From Nonomuraea gerenzanensis (GTDB lineage Bacteria; Actinomycetota; Actinomycetes; Streptosporangiales; Streptosporangiaceae): a stretch of 64,000 nt of DNA. The stretch spans positions 8,618,001 to 8,682,000 of the forward strand of contig NZ_CP084058.1 in the NCBI RefSeq assembly GCF_020215645.1, in the 5' to 3' direction. Shown here in pieces: positions 16,806-25,796 of this stretch. The translations under genes were made by a program, and so were the position numbers. The notes below the pieces were generated by a model. The model was not told where the DNA came from and made no database searches. It saw nothing but the letters and a program-made list of their open reading frames with translations. Within the stretch, counting starts at the first letter, position 1. The number at the start of each line of letters is the position of its first letter.

Positions 16806-18227
16806 TCACGCGGCCGGGGTCTGACGGACGTCCGCGCCGGCCTGCTCGGCGACTCGCACGACGGGAGCACCGGGCCGGGCTCCGGTGGCCGGCGCCTCCT
16901 GGACGGCCCGGCGGGCGGCCTCGTCCGCCTTGCTCGCGGCCACCGCCTGCCGGAAGTCCTCATCCGCGTGCTCGATCGCCTCCAGCCGCACGGTCTCCCT
17001 CCGGAACAGCCCCGCCAGCACCCAGTCGGCCAGCACCGCGGCCTTGTTCCGCGCCGTCGGCACCCAGCCCAGGTGGTAGGCCCGGTGCGCCAGCCACCCG
17101 AGCCACCCGGTGAGCTTGATCCGATACACCTGCGCGACCCCCTGGTGGTGGCCGAGCCCGGCGACCGAGCCGAGGTAGGCGTGCCGGTACGGCTTGAGCC
17201 GCCGCCCCCGCACGTACGCGACCAGGTTCCGCCCCAGCAGCTTGGCCTGCCGCACCGCGTGCTGGGCGTTGGGCGCGGTGAACGCCCCCGGCCGGGTCAG
17301 GTCGGGCACGGCGGCGCCGTCACCGGCCGCGAACGCGTCGTCGATGCCCGCCACCCGCAGGTACTCGGTCGCGACGATCCGCCCGGTGCGGTCCACCGGC
17401 AGCCCGCTGTCCGCCGCGAGGGGGCTCGGCCGCCCGCCCGCCGCCCACACCAGGGTGCCGGCGTCGATCTCGGTCCCGTCCGAGAGCACCGCGACGCCAC
17501 CGGCCGCCGAGGTGAGCAGGGTGCCGAGCCGCACGTCCACGGCGCGCTTGCGCAGCGCGGCGACGGTCCATCGGCCGAGGTCCTCGTGCAGCTCGGGCAG
17601 GATGCGGTCGTTGGCCTCGACCAGGGTCCAGCTCAGGTCGGCGGGCTCGATCCCGTCGTGGTAGCGCACGGCCTCGTCGGCCAGCCCCTGCATCTCGGCC
17701 AGCGCCTCGACGCCCGAGAACCCGCCACCGACCACCACGAACGTCAGCGCCCTGCGCCGCACCGCCTCGTCGTCGGTCGAGGCGGCCACGGCGAGCTGGG
17801 CCAGCACGCGGTTGCGCAGGTGCACGGCCTCCCCGATGCTCTTGAAGCCCACCGCGTGCTCGGCCAGGCCGGGGATGGGCAGCGCGCGGGTGATCGAGCC
17901 GGCCGCCATGACCAGGATGTCGTACCCGATCGTCCTGGCCGGGCCCTGGACGGGCTGGAACTCGGCGCTGCGCGCGTCGTGGTCCACCCGCGTGATCCGT
18001 CCGGTCAGCACCCGCATGCCCTTGAGCACCTGCCCGAGCGGGGCGGCCACGTGCCGCGGCTCGATCGAGCCGCCGACCGCCTCGGCGAGGAACGGCTGGT
18101 AGGTCATGTAGCCGCGCGGGTCCACCACCGTGACGGCCACCTCGCCTGAACGGACGAGCCTACGCAGCCCCATCGCGGTGTACATGCCCACGTATCCGCC
18201 ACCGACGATCAGGATGTGCTTCCTCAT
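16806..18227 (-). CDS. NDH-2-like FAD-dependent NAD(P)H oxidoreductase
   Basis: 473 residues from ATG at 18227, with AAAGGAG eight bases ahead. Two dinucleotide-binding motifs are seen: VGGGYVGM at 8-15 (FAD) and VVGGGFSGVE at 165-174 (NADH). The late flavin motif AAGDGAAVPD and TAPNAQHAVRQAKLLG are typical of type II NADH dehydrogenases, which pass electrons from NADH to membrane quinone without pumping protons. The C-terminal part has an amphipathic membrane-association segment (LTGWLGWLAHRAYHLGWVPT) and an extra polar tail of about 60 residues. It follows the MFS gene by 75 bases on the same strand. Other flavin disulfide reductases are less likely because no CxxxxC is present. Confidence 0.88.
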   Translation of the reverse strand: MRKHILIVGGGYVGMYTAMGLRRLVRSGEVAVTVVDPRGYMTYQPFLAEAVGGSIEPRHVAAPLGQVLKGMRVLTGRITRVDHDARSAEFQPVQGPARTIGYDILVMAAGSITRALPIPGLAEHAVGFKSIGEAVHLRNRVLAQLAVAASTDDEAVRRRALTFVVVGGGFSGVEALAEMQGLADEAVRYHDGIEPADLSWTLVEANDRILPELHEDLGRWTVAALRKRAVDVRLGTLLTSAAGGVAVLSDGTEIDAGTLVWAAGGRPSPLAADSGLPVDRTGRIVATEYLRVAGIDDAFAAGDGAAVPDLTRPGAFTAPNAQHAVRQAKLLGRNLVAYVRGRRLKPYRHAYLGSVAGLGHHQGVAQVYRIKLTGWLGWLAHRAYHLGWVPTARNKAAVLADWVLAGLFRRETVRLEAIEHADEDFRQAVAASKADEAARRAVQEAPATGARPGAPVVRVAEQAGADVRQTPAA

Positions 18228-18302
18228 TGCCCCGTCTCCTTTCGGGTTCTTCACCTGATGGACGGGACAGCGGCGCCATTCGTGACATGTTCCGGCGAAG
18301 TC

Positions 18303-19589
18303 CTACAAAGATCGGTCGCCGGTCTCCGGGAGGGCGAGCAGGCACAGCAGGCTCAGCAGCGCCATCGCGGAGACGTACGCGCCGATCGCCATCACACCCA
18401 GCCCACCGGCCTGCATGCTGGTGGCCACGAGCGGCGGCACGGCGCCGCCGAGCACGCCGCCGAGGCTGTAGGCGACGGACGCGCCGCTGTAGCGGTACTC
18501 GGTCCTGAACAGCTCAGGCAGGTACGCCCCCATCGGCCCGAAGATGAGACCCATCAGCGCGAGCGCGCCGGCCAGCGCCAGCCCGACCAGGAAGACCGAG
18601 CGGGTCTCCATCAGCGGGAACATCACCAGCCCCCACGCGATCGCGGCGACCGTGCCCCAGATCAGCGTGCGGCGGCGGCCCAGCCGGTCGGACACCAGGG
18701 CCGAGACGACCGTCCCCGCCGCCATGAACACCACGCCGATCATGGTCAGCGCGAGCATCGTGGTCCGCGGGATCTCCAGGGTGTCGGTGCCGTAGGCCAG
18801 GCAGTAGGTGGTGGCGGTGTAGAAGAGCGTGTAGGCGATGGTCATCGCGCCGGCGCCGAGCAGCACGCGCCGCCACTGGTGCCGCATGAGCCCGGCGAAC
18901 GGCACCTTGGCGATGCGCCGCTGGTCCATGGCCGCCTGGAAGACCGGGGTCTCGGAGATCTTCAGCCGCACGTACAGGCCGACGATCACCAGCAGCAGGC
19001 TCGCCACGAACGGCAGCCGCCAGCCCCAGCTCTCGAACTGCCCGTCGCTCAGCACCGCGCCCAGGATGAGGAAGAGCCCGTTGGCGACGATGAACCCGGC
19101 CGACGGGCCGAGCTGCGGGAACATCGCGTACAGGCCGCGCTTGCCCGGCGGGGCGTGCTCGGTGGCCAGCAGCGCCGCGCCGCCCCACTCGCCGCCGAGG
19201 CCGATGCCCTGCGTGAAGCGCAGCAGCACCAGCAGCACGGGCGCGAGCACGCCGATGGCGGCGTAGCCGGGCAGCAGGCCGATCAGGACGGTCGAGAGCC
19301 CCATCACCAGCAGCGAGACGACCAGCATGGACTTGCGGCCGACCCGGTCGCCCCAGTGCCCGAACACGGCCGAGCCGAGCGGCCGCGAGATGAACGCCAC
19401 GGCGAACGTGGAGAACGACGCCAGCGTGCCCGCCACCGAGTCCATCTTGGGGAAGAACGCGGTGTTGAGCACCAGGGCCGCGGCGGTGCCGTAAATGTAG
19501 AAATCGTAGAATTCGATCGCGGTGCCGATGAGGCTGGCCGCCGCCACCCGGGTCCGGCTGGGGGCCGCGGTCTGGGGGGATGTCGTCAT
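18303..19589 (-). CDS. MFS transporter, metabolite:proton symporter (MHS) family
   Basis: 428 residues from ATG at 19589, with about twelve membrane helices. The start IGTAIEFYDFYIYGTAAAL and RFTQGIGLGGEWGGAALLA are hallmarks of the MHS subfamily (KgtP, ProP, ShiA type), which import organic acids, betaines or shikimate with protons. The MFS motif GHWGDRVGRK occurs after helix 2 and is echoed as SDRLGRRR in the second half. It lies upstream of the NDH-2-like gene on the same strand and divergent from a HAD phosphatase; a 9-bp-arm dyad occupies the spacer. The transported compound is unknown. Confidence 0.9.
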   Translation of the reverse strand: MTTSPQTAAPSRTRVAAASLIGTAIEFYDFYIYGTAAALVLNTAFFPKMDSVAGTLASFSTFAVAFISRPLGSAVFGHWGDRVGRKSMLVVSLLVMGLSTVLIGLLPGYAAIGVLAPVLLVLLRFTQGIGLGGEWGGAALLATEHAPPGKRGLYAMFPQLGPSAGFIVANGLFLILGAVLSDGQFESWGWRLPFVASLLLVIVGLYVRLKISETPVFQAAMDQRRIAKVPFAGLMRHQWRRVLLGAGAMTIAYTLFYTATTYCLAYGTDTLEIPRTTMLALTMIGVVFMAAGTVVSALVSDRLGRRRTLIWGTVAAIAWGLVMFPLMETRSVFLVGLALAGALALMGLIFGPMGAYLPELFRTEYRYSGASVAYSLGGVLGGAVPPLVATSMQAGGLGVMAIGAYVSAMALLSLLCLLALPETGDRSL

Positions 19590-19613
19590 GATGATTTGTC
19601 TCACTATGCGGAC

Positions 19614-19644
19614 TAGCGTCTTGTGAAGCGGTACGAAGACGCTA
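19614..19644. promoter_or_regulatory. Inverted repeat between the MHS transporter and HAD phosphatase genes
   Basis: TAGCGTCTT (19614-19622) and AAGACGCTA (19636-19644) are perfect reverse complements separated by 13 bases, in the 99-base divergent spacer. Position 25 bases upstream of the transporter start suits an operator; no dedicated regulator is adjacent. Confidence 0.45.
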
Positions 19645-19688
19645 CCACCTGCGCAATTTCACGTTTCACCCTGTAGGAGGGGCCTGGT

Positions 19689-20321
19689 TTGGCTGTCGAT
19701 CTGGTGATCTTCGACTGTGACGGGGTGCTCGTGGACAGCGAGCCGATCTCCGTGCGTGTGGGCACCGCCGCGCTGCGGCGCCTCGGCTGGGACATCGACG
19801 AGGCCCAGTACGCCGAGCGCTTCGTGGGCTGCACGAACGAGTACTGGGCCGAGCAGGTCGGCCAGACCCCGCCGGGCTGGCGCGAGCAGGTCAACGCCGA
19901 CTACGCGGCGGCGATCGCGGCGGAGCTGTGCACGGTCGAGGGCATCGAGGCGGCGCTCGACCGCCTGTCCATCCCCTTCTGCGTCGCCTCCAACGGCCGG
20001 CACCGCACCATCCGCCGCAGCCTGGAGCTGACGGGGCTGGCCCACCACTTCGACGGGCGCGTGTTCAGCGCCGAGGACGTCGCCAGGGGCAAGCCGGAGC
20101 CCGACCTGTTCCTGCACGCCGCCGCCACGATGGGGGCCGACCCCCAGCGTTGCGTGGTGGTGGAGGACAGCCCGTTCGGGGTGACGGCGGCGATCCGCGC
20201 CGGCATGCGCTGCCTCGCCTTCGCCGGCGGCCTCACCCCCGCCTCCCGCCTGACCGGCCTGGGCGCGACGCTCTTCCACGACCCGGCCACGCTGCCCGAC
20301 GTGATCGCCGCCCTCGACTGA
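19689..20321 (+). CDS. HAD-family phosphatase / beta-phosphoglucomutase-like
   Basis: 210 residues from TTG at 19689 with AGGAGG eight bases upstream. The nucleophile motif is FDCDGVLVDSEP (Asp9, acid/base Asp11), motif II ASNGRH, and motif III/IV GKPEPDLFLHAAATMGA with VVVEDSPFGVTAA. This is the HAD subfamily IA group containing phosphoglycolate phosphatase, beta-phosphoglucomutase and YniC-type sugar phosphatases. Length and helical cap are normal. The substrate is probably a small phosphorylated sugar or sugar alcohol, but cannot be assigned. It starts a short plus-strand run with the RibD-like gene 81 bases downstream. Confidence 0.9.
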   Translation: MAVDLVIFDCDGVLVDSEPISVRVGTAALRRLGWDIDEAQYAERFVGCTNEYWAEQVGQTPPGWREQVNADYAAAIAAELCTVEGIEAALDRLSIPFCVASNGRHRTIRRSLELTGLAHHFDGRVFSAEDVARGKPEPDLFLHAAATMGADPQRCVVVEDSPFGVTAAIRAGMRCLAFAGGLTPASRLTGLGATLFHDPATLPDVIAALD

Positions 20322-20330
20322 CGCGCCCCC

Positions 20331-20383
20331 GCGCCGCTCGGCACAGGGCCGCCGTAGCCCGTGCCGCTCGGCACAGGCCGCCG
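20331..20383. repeat. Two direct repeats with small hairpins
   Basis: A 22-24-base unit occurs twice, starting at 20331 and 20361 (30 bp apart). The second contains the hairpin GTGCCG-CT-CGGCAC. It fills the gap between the HAD and RibD-like genes and could weakly terminate or be noise. Confidence 0.5.
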
Positions 20384-20402
20384 CGCCACGTACCGTGAGG
20401 CC

Positions 20403-21032
20403 ATGCCTTCAGGTACGCAACGTCCCTACGTGGTGGCGCACGTCGCTGTGTCCGTTGACGGGGCTACCACGGGATTCCAGCCGGACGTCACCCGGTTCTA
20501 CCAGCTCGCCCAGACCTGGAAGGAAGACCTCACCCTGACGGGGGCCGACACCGTCCTCGCCCAGGAGCAGGCGCTGGCCGGCGCCGAGCATCCCGGCCCC
20601 GCCCCTGACGGGCCGCTGCTGGCCGTCGTGGACGGGCGCGGCCGGGTCAGCCAGTGGGAGGCGCTGCGCACGTCCGGACACTGGTGCGACGTCGTGGCCC
20701 TGCACTGCCGCGACACTCCCCCGCGCCCGCCCGCCCGTCCGGTGCGCGAGGTCGTCACCGGCGCCGGCCGGGTCGACCTCGCCGACGCGCTGCACCTGCT
20801 CGTGCGTGACGACGGGGTCGGCGTCGTGCGGGTGGACAGCGGCGGCCGGCTCATCGGCGCGCTGCTGGCGGCCGGGCTGGTGGACGAGGTCAGCCTGCTC
20901 GTCCACCCGGTCATGGCGGGCGAGCAGGCCACCCGGTTCTGGTACGGCGACCGCCCCGCCGCCGCGCCCCTGACCCTGATCACGGCGCAGAGCCTGCCCG
21001 ACGGCCTGGTCTGGCTGCGCTATCACCCCTGA
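20403..21032 (+). CDS. RibD C-terminal / dihydrofolate reductase-like reductase
   Basis: 209 residues from ATG at 20403. Family features are the first strand VVAHVAVSVDGATTGF, TLTGADTVLAQEQAL and the late GGRLIGALLAAGLVDEVSLL with VHPVMAGEQ. This fold covers the reductase half of RibD and many standalone NADPH-dependent reductases of unknown substrate in actinomycetes. The RibD deaminase half is missing and no riboflavin genes are nearby, so a role in riboflavin synthesis is not supported. The end overlaps the convergent epimerase gene by 10 bases. Confidence 0.82.
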   Translation: MPSGTQRPYVVAHVAVSVDGATTGFQPDVTRFYQLAQTWKEDLTLTGADTVLAQEQALAGAEHPGPAPDGPLLAVVDGRGRVSQWEALRTSGHWCDVVALHCRDTPPRPPARPVREVVTGAGRVDLADALHLLVRDDGVGVVRVDSGGRLIGALLAAGLVDEVSLLVHPVMAGEQATRFWYGDRPAAAPLTLITAQSLPDGLVWLRYHP

Positions 21033-21913
21033 GCGGGGCGGGTGCGGCCGTTCTCGTCGAGGTAGTCGCGCCATGACCGCTTCGGCGTCCAGCCCAGCAG
21101 GCGGTGCGCCTTGGCGCAGGAGATGCCCGAGGCGTCGGGACGGGCCAGCGGCCGCAGCTCGATCCGGTCGCCGAAGTGCCTGCGCAGCTCGGCGGCGAAG
21201 TCGTGCCCGCCCGCGTTGTCCGGCGAGGCGATGTAGAACACCTCGTGCCCGGGCAGGTCCGACTCGGTGGCCAGCACGATCGCGTCCGCGAGGTCGTACA
21301 CGTCGATGTAGCTCCACAGCCCCGCGCCCGCCTCGGAGCTGTGGCGCACCTGCGGGCCGAGGTTGCGCTCGTAGTTGCCCTCGTGCTGCACCCAGCTCGG
21401 GCGCAGCGAGACGCACCGGATGTCCGAGCGGCGCACCGCCGCGTCCATGAGCTGCTCGCCGAAGTGCTTGGCCAGCGCGTACGGGTCCTGCGGCCGGATC
21501 GGGTGCTCCTCGTCCACCGGCACGTAGTCGGGCAGGAACGGCCGCTCGGGGAAGAAGAACCCGGGGACGGTCTCGCTGGAGATGTTCACGAACCGCGAGA
21601 CGCCGAACCGCACCGCCGCCTCGATCATGTTGAACGTCGCCATCAGGTTGTTCTGGAACACCACCTGCGGCGCGTTGGCCGTGGGGTCGGGGATGGCCGC
21701 CGCGTGCACCACCGCCTCCGCCTCCCGCACCACGGCGAACGCCTGCCCGGCGTCCGTCAGGTCCGCCTGCACGTAACGCGGCTCGCCCGGCTCGCGCCGC
21801 TCCCAGACCGGCCTCGTCAGGTCGGTGGCGGTCACCTCGTGACCCGCCGCGACCAGGGCGTTGACGGCCGCCCTGCCGACCTTGCCGTGAGCTCCGGTGA
21901 CGACGACACGCAT
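21023..21913 (-). CDS. NAD-dependent epimerase/dehydratase (extended SDR)
   Basis: 296 residues from ATG at 21913. The Rossmann motif is TGAHGKVGR (7-15), the catalytic YxxxK is in PQDPYALAKHFGEQL, and the partner Ser is in NISSETVPG. Extended SDRs of this kind oxidise or epimerise nucleotide sugars, or oxidise uronates (Udh-like). The C-terminal LGWTPKRSWRDYL is the usual end of the epimerase fold. It lies 37 bases upstream of sbcC in the same orientation as sbcC but on its 3' side, so it may be read through from the sbcDC operon. Substrate unknown. Confidence 0.87.
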   Translation of the reverse strand: MRVVVTGAHGKVGRAAVNALVAAGHEVTATDLTRPVWERREPGEPRYVQADLTDAGQAFAVVREAEAVVHAAAIPDPTANAPQVVFQNNLMATFNMIEAAVRFGVSRFVNISSETVPGFFFPERPFLPDYVPVDEEHPIRPQDPYALAKHFGEQLMDAAVRRSDIRCVSLRPSWVQHEGNYERNLGPQVRHSSEAGAGLWSYIDVYDLADAIVLATESDLPGHEVFYIASPDNAGGHDFAAELRRHFGDRIELRPLARPDASGISCAKAHRLLGWTPKRSWRDYLDENGRTRPAQG

Positions 21914-21950
21914 CGATGGCTCCTTAGGGGTTGATCCGGGGGTGATGCTG

Positions 21951-24900
21951 TCAGACTCCCACGGCCTTGAGCGTGGAGCCCGTCCGCGTCTTGGTCACCT
22001 TGAGCTGCGCCGTGATCCGCGAGCGCAGCTCGGCCACGTGGCTGACGATGCCCACCGCCCGGCCGCCGTCGCGCAGCCCGTCGAGGATGTCCAGCACGCC
22101 GTCGAGCGTGTCCTCGTCGAGCGTGCCGAACCCCTCGTCCACGAACAGCGTGCCCAGCTCGGCGCCGCCCGCCTCCGCCGTGACGACGTCGGCCAGCCCC
22201 AGCGCCAGGGCCAGTGAGGTGATGAAGCTCTCGCCGCCGGACAGCGTGGCCGGATCCCGGTCCACGCCCGTCCAGCCGTCGGCCACCCGCAGCCCGAGCC
22301 CGCCGCCCGCCCTGGCCCGCGAGCCCGCCGTCTTGCGCAGGTCGTGCCGCAGCAGGTACCGGCCGCCCGACATGTGGTCGAGCCGCTCGTTGGCCGCCGC
22401 CACCACCTGCCGCAGCCGCTCGCCCAGCACGAACGACGACAGGCTCATGCTCCACTGGTTGTCGCCCGAGGTGCCGCTGGCCAGCGCCGCCATGCGTTCG
22501 GCCAGCCGGTGCCTGCCGGCCGCCGGCCGCCAGCGTTCGATGCGGGCGGCCAGCTCGCCGTGCAGCTCCGCCAGCCGCCGCGCCCGCGCCTCGGCCCTGT
22601 CGCGGGCGCTGGCCAGCCGCGTGTACGCCTGCTCCAGCCCGTCCCGCTCGGCCTCGATCCCCGCCAGGTCCGGCGCCGGCTCGGCGGCGGCGGCCATCAG
22701 CTCGGGGTCGGCCAGCACGCCGCTCACCGCCGCGTGCTCGTCGTCCAGCCTGCGCAGCAGCTCGGCCTTGCTCTCCCGCTCCGCCACGCTCCGGAACGCC
22801 GCCTCCGCCTCCCGCACGTCCGCGAACCCGGCCTGCGCCGCCGCCTCCTCGGCCGCCCGCCTCGCCCGCTCCAGCTCCTCGCCCGCCGACACCGCCGCCT
22901 GCGTCGCCTCCAGGGCCTCGCGCAGCAGCTCCGCCTCGTCGTTCAGCCTGGACAGGCGGGCGGTCAGCGTCACGTCGTCGCCGCGCGCCGCATCCAGCCG
23001 CGCGCTCAGCCGCCCGGCATCGCCGCTCAGCTCCTCATGCCTGGTACGCCCGGCCGCCAGCCTCGCCGTCACCCGCCGGGCGCGCTCCTCCAGCTCCTGC
23101 CACTCCTGCCGCAGCCCCGCCGTCTCCCCTGCCAGGGTGCGCTCCCTGCTCGCGGACGCCTCCAGCCTGCGCAGCTCCCGCTCGGCGGCGGCCAGCACCC
23201 GCTCACCGTCCACCTCGGACGCGGCCAACACGCGGTCGCCGTCCACGCCGAGCGCGCCCCGGCGCTCCTCGTCGGTCTGAGTCAGCCGGCGGCGGACGCG
23301 GACGCGTTCCGACTCCAGGTGCCGTTGGTGCGCGCGGTGGGCGGCGAGCATCTCGGCGACCTCCCTGGACTGGTCACGCACCCGCTCACGCTCGGTCTCG
23401 ACCCGTTCGAGCGCCGCCACCAGGGCAGGCTCCCGATCGGCCACCGCCTGCAGGCGGGACACCTCCTGCTCGGCCGCCGACACCAGCTCCTCGGCCGCCA
23501 CCACGTCCAGCCCACCGGTGGCCTCGACCGCGTCGGCGTGCCGCGACTCCAGCGACGCGAGCGCCCGCTCGGCGGCCTCGCGCTCGGCCAGGGCCGCCTC
23601 ATGGGCGCTCTCGGCCGCGTGCTCGTCATCGGCCGAGGGCGCGCTCTCGGCGGCGGCAGCGGGCTGCGGGTGGTGCTCGGAGCCGCAGACCACGCACGGC
23701 TGCCCGTCGGACAGGTCGCGCGCCAGCTCGGCCGCCATGCCGTCGATGCGGGCCTGCCGCAGGTCGAGCCAGCGCTCCCGCAACGCCTGCGCCTGGTCCA
23801 CGAGCACCTGGTGCGCGGCCACGGCCGACTCCAGCTCCGCCGCGAGTGCCTCCCGCCGGTGGGTGGCCTCCAAGGCGGCCCTGGCGGCGTCGAGGCTCGC
23901 CGTCGCGGCGGGGACGGCCGCCGCCTGCGCGCGTACCTCGGCCAGGGCGGCGCCGGCGTCCGCCAGCCGTCCGGGCAGCTCCGCCTCGGCGGCGGCCACC
24001 TCGGCCTCACGCTGCGCCAGCGCCTCCAGCTCCACCGCGAGCCCGGCCAGCTCGCCGTCGATCTCGATCAGGTGCGCGGCGGCGTCGCGTACGGCCCGCG
24101 CGGCCGGGATCCTGGCGGCGTCCACCCGCGCCTCGGCCAGCCTGGACTCTGCCTGCTCGATGAGCCCGGGCAGCACGGCCAGCCGGGCGGCTACGGCCTC
24201 GTCGGCGCGTACCAGGTCGGCCAGCTCCTGCTCGACCCGCAGCAGGTCCCGCCGCACCACCGACAGCCTGGCCTCCTCGGTGAGCAGCTCGGACAGGCGG
24301 GCGATCTCGTCCTGCCGCCGCCGCTCCAGCGCGGCCAGCTCCGCCACGGACGGGTCCGGGCTCCGGTACGCCGGATGGGGGCCGGCGCCAGGGCTCTGCC
24401 GCCCATCCGAAGCGGCGTCACCGGCCGAGGCCGGGCGGGTGGCCGGGGAGCGCCCGAGGTCGGGGGCCACGTGCGTGGCCGGGGAGCGCCCGAGGTCGGA
24501 AGCCGCATGGGTGGCCGAGGAGTGCCCGAGGTCGTGGTCGGGGGCCGAGCGGGTGGTGGGCAGGAGGGGGCGGGCGCGGGCGAGGGCGTCGGCGGCCAGC
24601 GTGCGGGCCTTGGTGGCGGCCTCCGCGCGCTGCCGGGCGGCCGTGATGAGCGGGACCACGCGGTCGGCTCTGGCGGCGTCGTCCAGGATCGCCTGGAGGT
24701 CGGCGCGCTCGTCGGCGCGCTCGTCCAGGGTGCGGCGCAACGTGAGTGCCTCGGCGTAGCGGCGCTGGCGGTCGGCGAGCGCTGCCGCCCGCTCGAAGCT
24801 CGTCCGTGCCTCGCGCAACTCCTGACCGGCGGCCACGTGCTCCTCGTCGGCGCGGCGCACGACGGCCCGCGCGGCGTCCAGGAGGGCGCCCGCCCAGCGC

Positions 24901-25796
24901 AGGGGGTCGGTGTCCGGCGTCGGCACCTCCTCGCCACCGTCCTCCGGCACTCCACTTCCCGCCGCACCGGACGCGGACGCGCTCGGCCGCGCGGGGGCGG
25001 GAAGCTCGAAGAGGGCCGGCGCCTGCGCAGGATCAGCCCCCGCAGGCACCCCGGCCCCAGCCGCAGCCGGCTCAGGCGCCGCAGACGCGGGCGCGGCGAA
25101 GGCGGCGGTCAGGATGGCGGGCAGGTCGTCGCCCGCCACCTCCTCCACCCGCTTGACCGCGAAATCCACCTCCTGCCGCAGCTCCTGAGCCTCCCGCCAG
25201 GCCAGCTTGCGGTGCTCAGCCAACCACCCCTCAGCAGCAGTGAACACCTTCACGGTGAACAACCGCTCCAGCAGCTTCGACCGCTCATCCCCATCAGCCC
25301 GCAGAAACCGCGCGAAATCCCCCTGAGGCAACATCGCCACCTGGCAGAACTGATCGGCGTTCATCCCGAGCAGCCCGCCCACCAGGTCGCCGGCCTCATC
25401 CAGCCGGGTGGTCAGCCCCTGCCAGTCGCTGCCCTGCCACTCCGACAGCACCACCTTGGACTTCTCCTCGGTGACCCCCGACCCGCGCAGCTTGGGCCGC
25501 AGCCACGCCGGGGAGCGCTGGATGCGCAGTAAGCGACCCCGGATGGTCGCCTCCAGCGTCACCGACGGGCCCGCCGTCGGCGGGGCGTGGTCGCAGCGCA
25601 GGCTGCGGGCACTGTTGCGCTGCCCGGGCACCTGGCCGTAGAGGGCGAAGCACAGGGCGTCGAGGATGGTGGTCTTGCCCGCCCCCGTCGGCCCGTGGAC
25701 GAGGAAGAGCCCGGCCGCCGACAGGGCGTCGAAGTCGACCGTCTCGGTGCCCGGGAAGGACCCGAACGCCGTGAGCGTGAGCCGGTGCGGCCGCAT
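21951..25796 (-). CDS. sbcC: Exonuclease SbcC, SMC-like ATPase subunit
   Basis: 1281 residues, ATG directly after the sbcD stop. With SbcD it forms the Mre11-Rad50 type complex that trims hairpins and protein-blocked DNA ends. Walker A is HGPTGAGKTT (34-43); the Q-loop region MLPQGDFARFL is intact; the zinc hook is CVVC (Cys701, Cys704) between long coiled coils; the ABC signature LSGGES is at about 1185 and Walker B LFVDEGFGTLDE ends near 1221-1226. It is longer than E. coli SbcC because of Ala/Pro-rich inserts at about 225-290 and a 12-residue tandem repeat at about 418-455 (DLGRSPATH units). The hook is retained, so the complex should be functional. Confidence 0.95.
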   Translation of the reverse strand: MRPHRLTLTAFGSFPGTETVDFDALSAAGLFLVHGPTGAGKTTILDALCFALYGQVPGQRNSARSLRCDHAPPTAGPSVTLEATIRGRLLRIQRSPAWLRPKLRGSGVTEEKSKVVLSEWQGSDWQGLTTRLDEAGDLVGGLLGMNADQFCQVAMLPQGDFARFLRADGDERSKLLERLFTVKVFTAAEGWLAEHRKLAWREAQELRQEVDFAVKRVEEVAGDDLPAILTAAFAAPASAAPEPAAAGAGVPAGADPAQAPALFELPAPARPSASASGAAGSGVPEDGGEEVPTPDTDPLRWAGALLDAARAVVRRADEEHVAAGQELREARTSFERAAALADRQRRYAEALTLRRTLDERADERADLQAILDDAARADRVVPLITAARQRAEAATKARTLAADALARARPLLPTTRSAPDHDLGHSSATHAASDLGRSPATHVAPDLGRSPATRPASAGDAASDGRQSPGAGPHPAYRSPDPSVAELAALERRRQDEIARLSELLTEEARLSVVRRDLLRVEQELADLVRADEAVAARLAVLPGLIEQAESRLAEARVDAARIPAARAVRDAAAHLIEIDGELAGLAVELEALAQREAEVAAAEAELPGRLADAGAALAEVRAQAAAVPAATASLDAARAALEATHRREALAAELESAVAAHQVLVDQAQALRERWLDLRQARIDGMAAELARDLSDGQPCVVCGSEHHPQPAAAAESAPSADDEHAAESAHEAALAEREAAERALASLESRHADAVEATGGLDVVAAEELVSAAEQEVSRLQAVADREPALVAALERVETERERVRDQSREVAEMLAAHRAHQRHLESERVRVRRRLTQTDEERRGALGVDGDRVLAASEVDGERVLAAAERELRRLEASASRERTLAGETAGLRQEWQELEERARRVTARLAAGRTRHEELSGDAGRLSARLDAARGDDVTLTARLSRLNDEAELLREALEATQAAVSAGEELERARRAAEEAAAQAGFADVREAEAAFRSVAERESKAELLRRLDDEHAAVSGVLADPELMAAAAEPAPDLAGIEAERDGLEQAYTRLASARDRAEARARRLAELHGELAARIERWRPAAGRHRLAERMAALASGTSGDNQWSMSLSSFVLGERLRQVVAAANERLDHMSGGRYLLRHDLRKTAGSRARAGGGLGLRVADGWTGVDRDPATLSGGESFITSLALALGLADVVTAEAGGAELGTLFVDEGFGTLDEDTLDGVLDILDGLRDGGRAVGIVSHVAELRSRITAQLKVTKTRTGSTLKAVGV
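24439..24535. repeat. 36-bp in-frame tandem repeat in sbcC
   Basis: Three copies, with GTGGCCGGGG or GTGGCCGAGG cores starting at 24439, 24475 and 24511 (36 bp apart), encode DLGRSPATH-type units in the first coiled-coil arm. Same period as the repeat in the citrate synthase gene. Confidence 0.85.
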
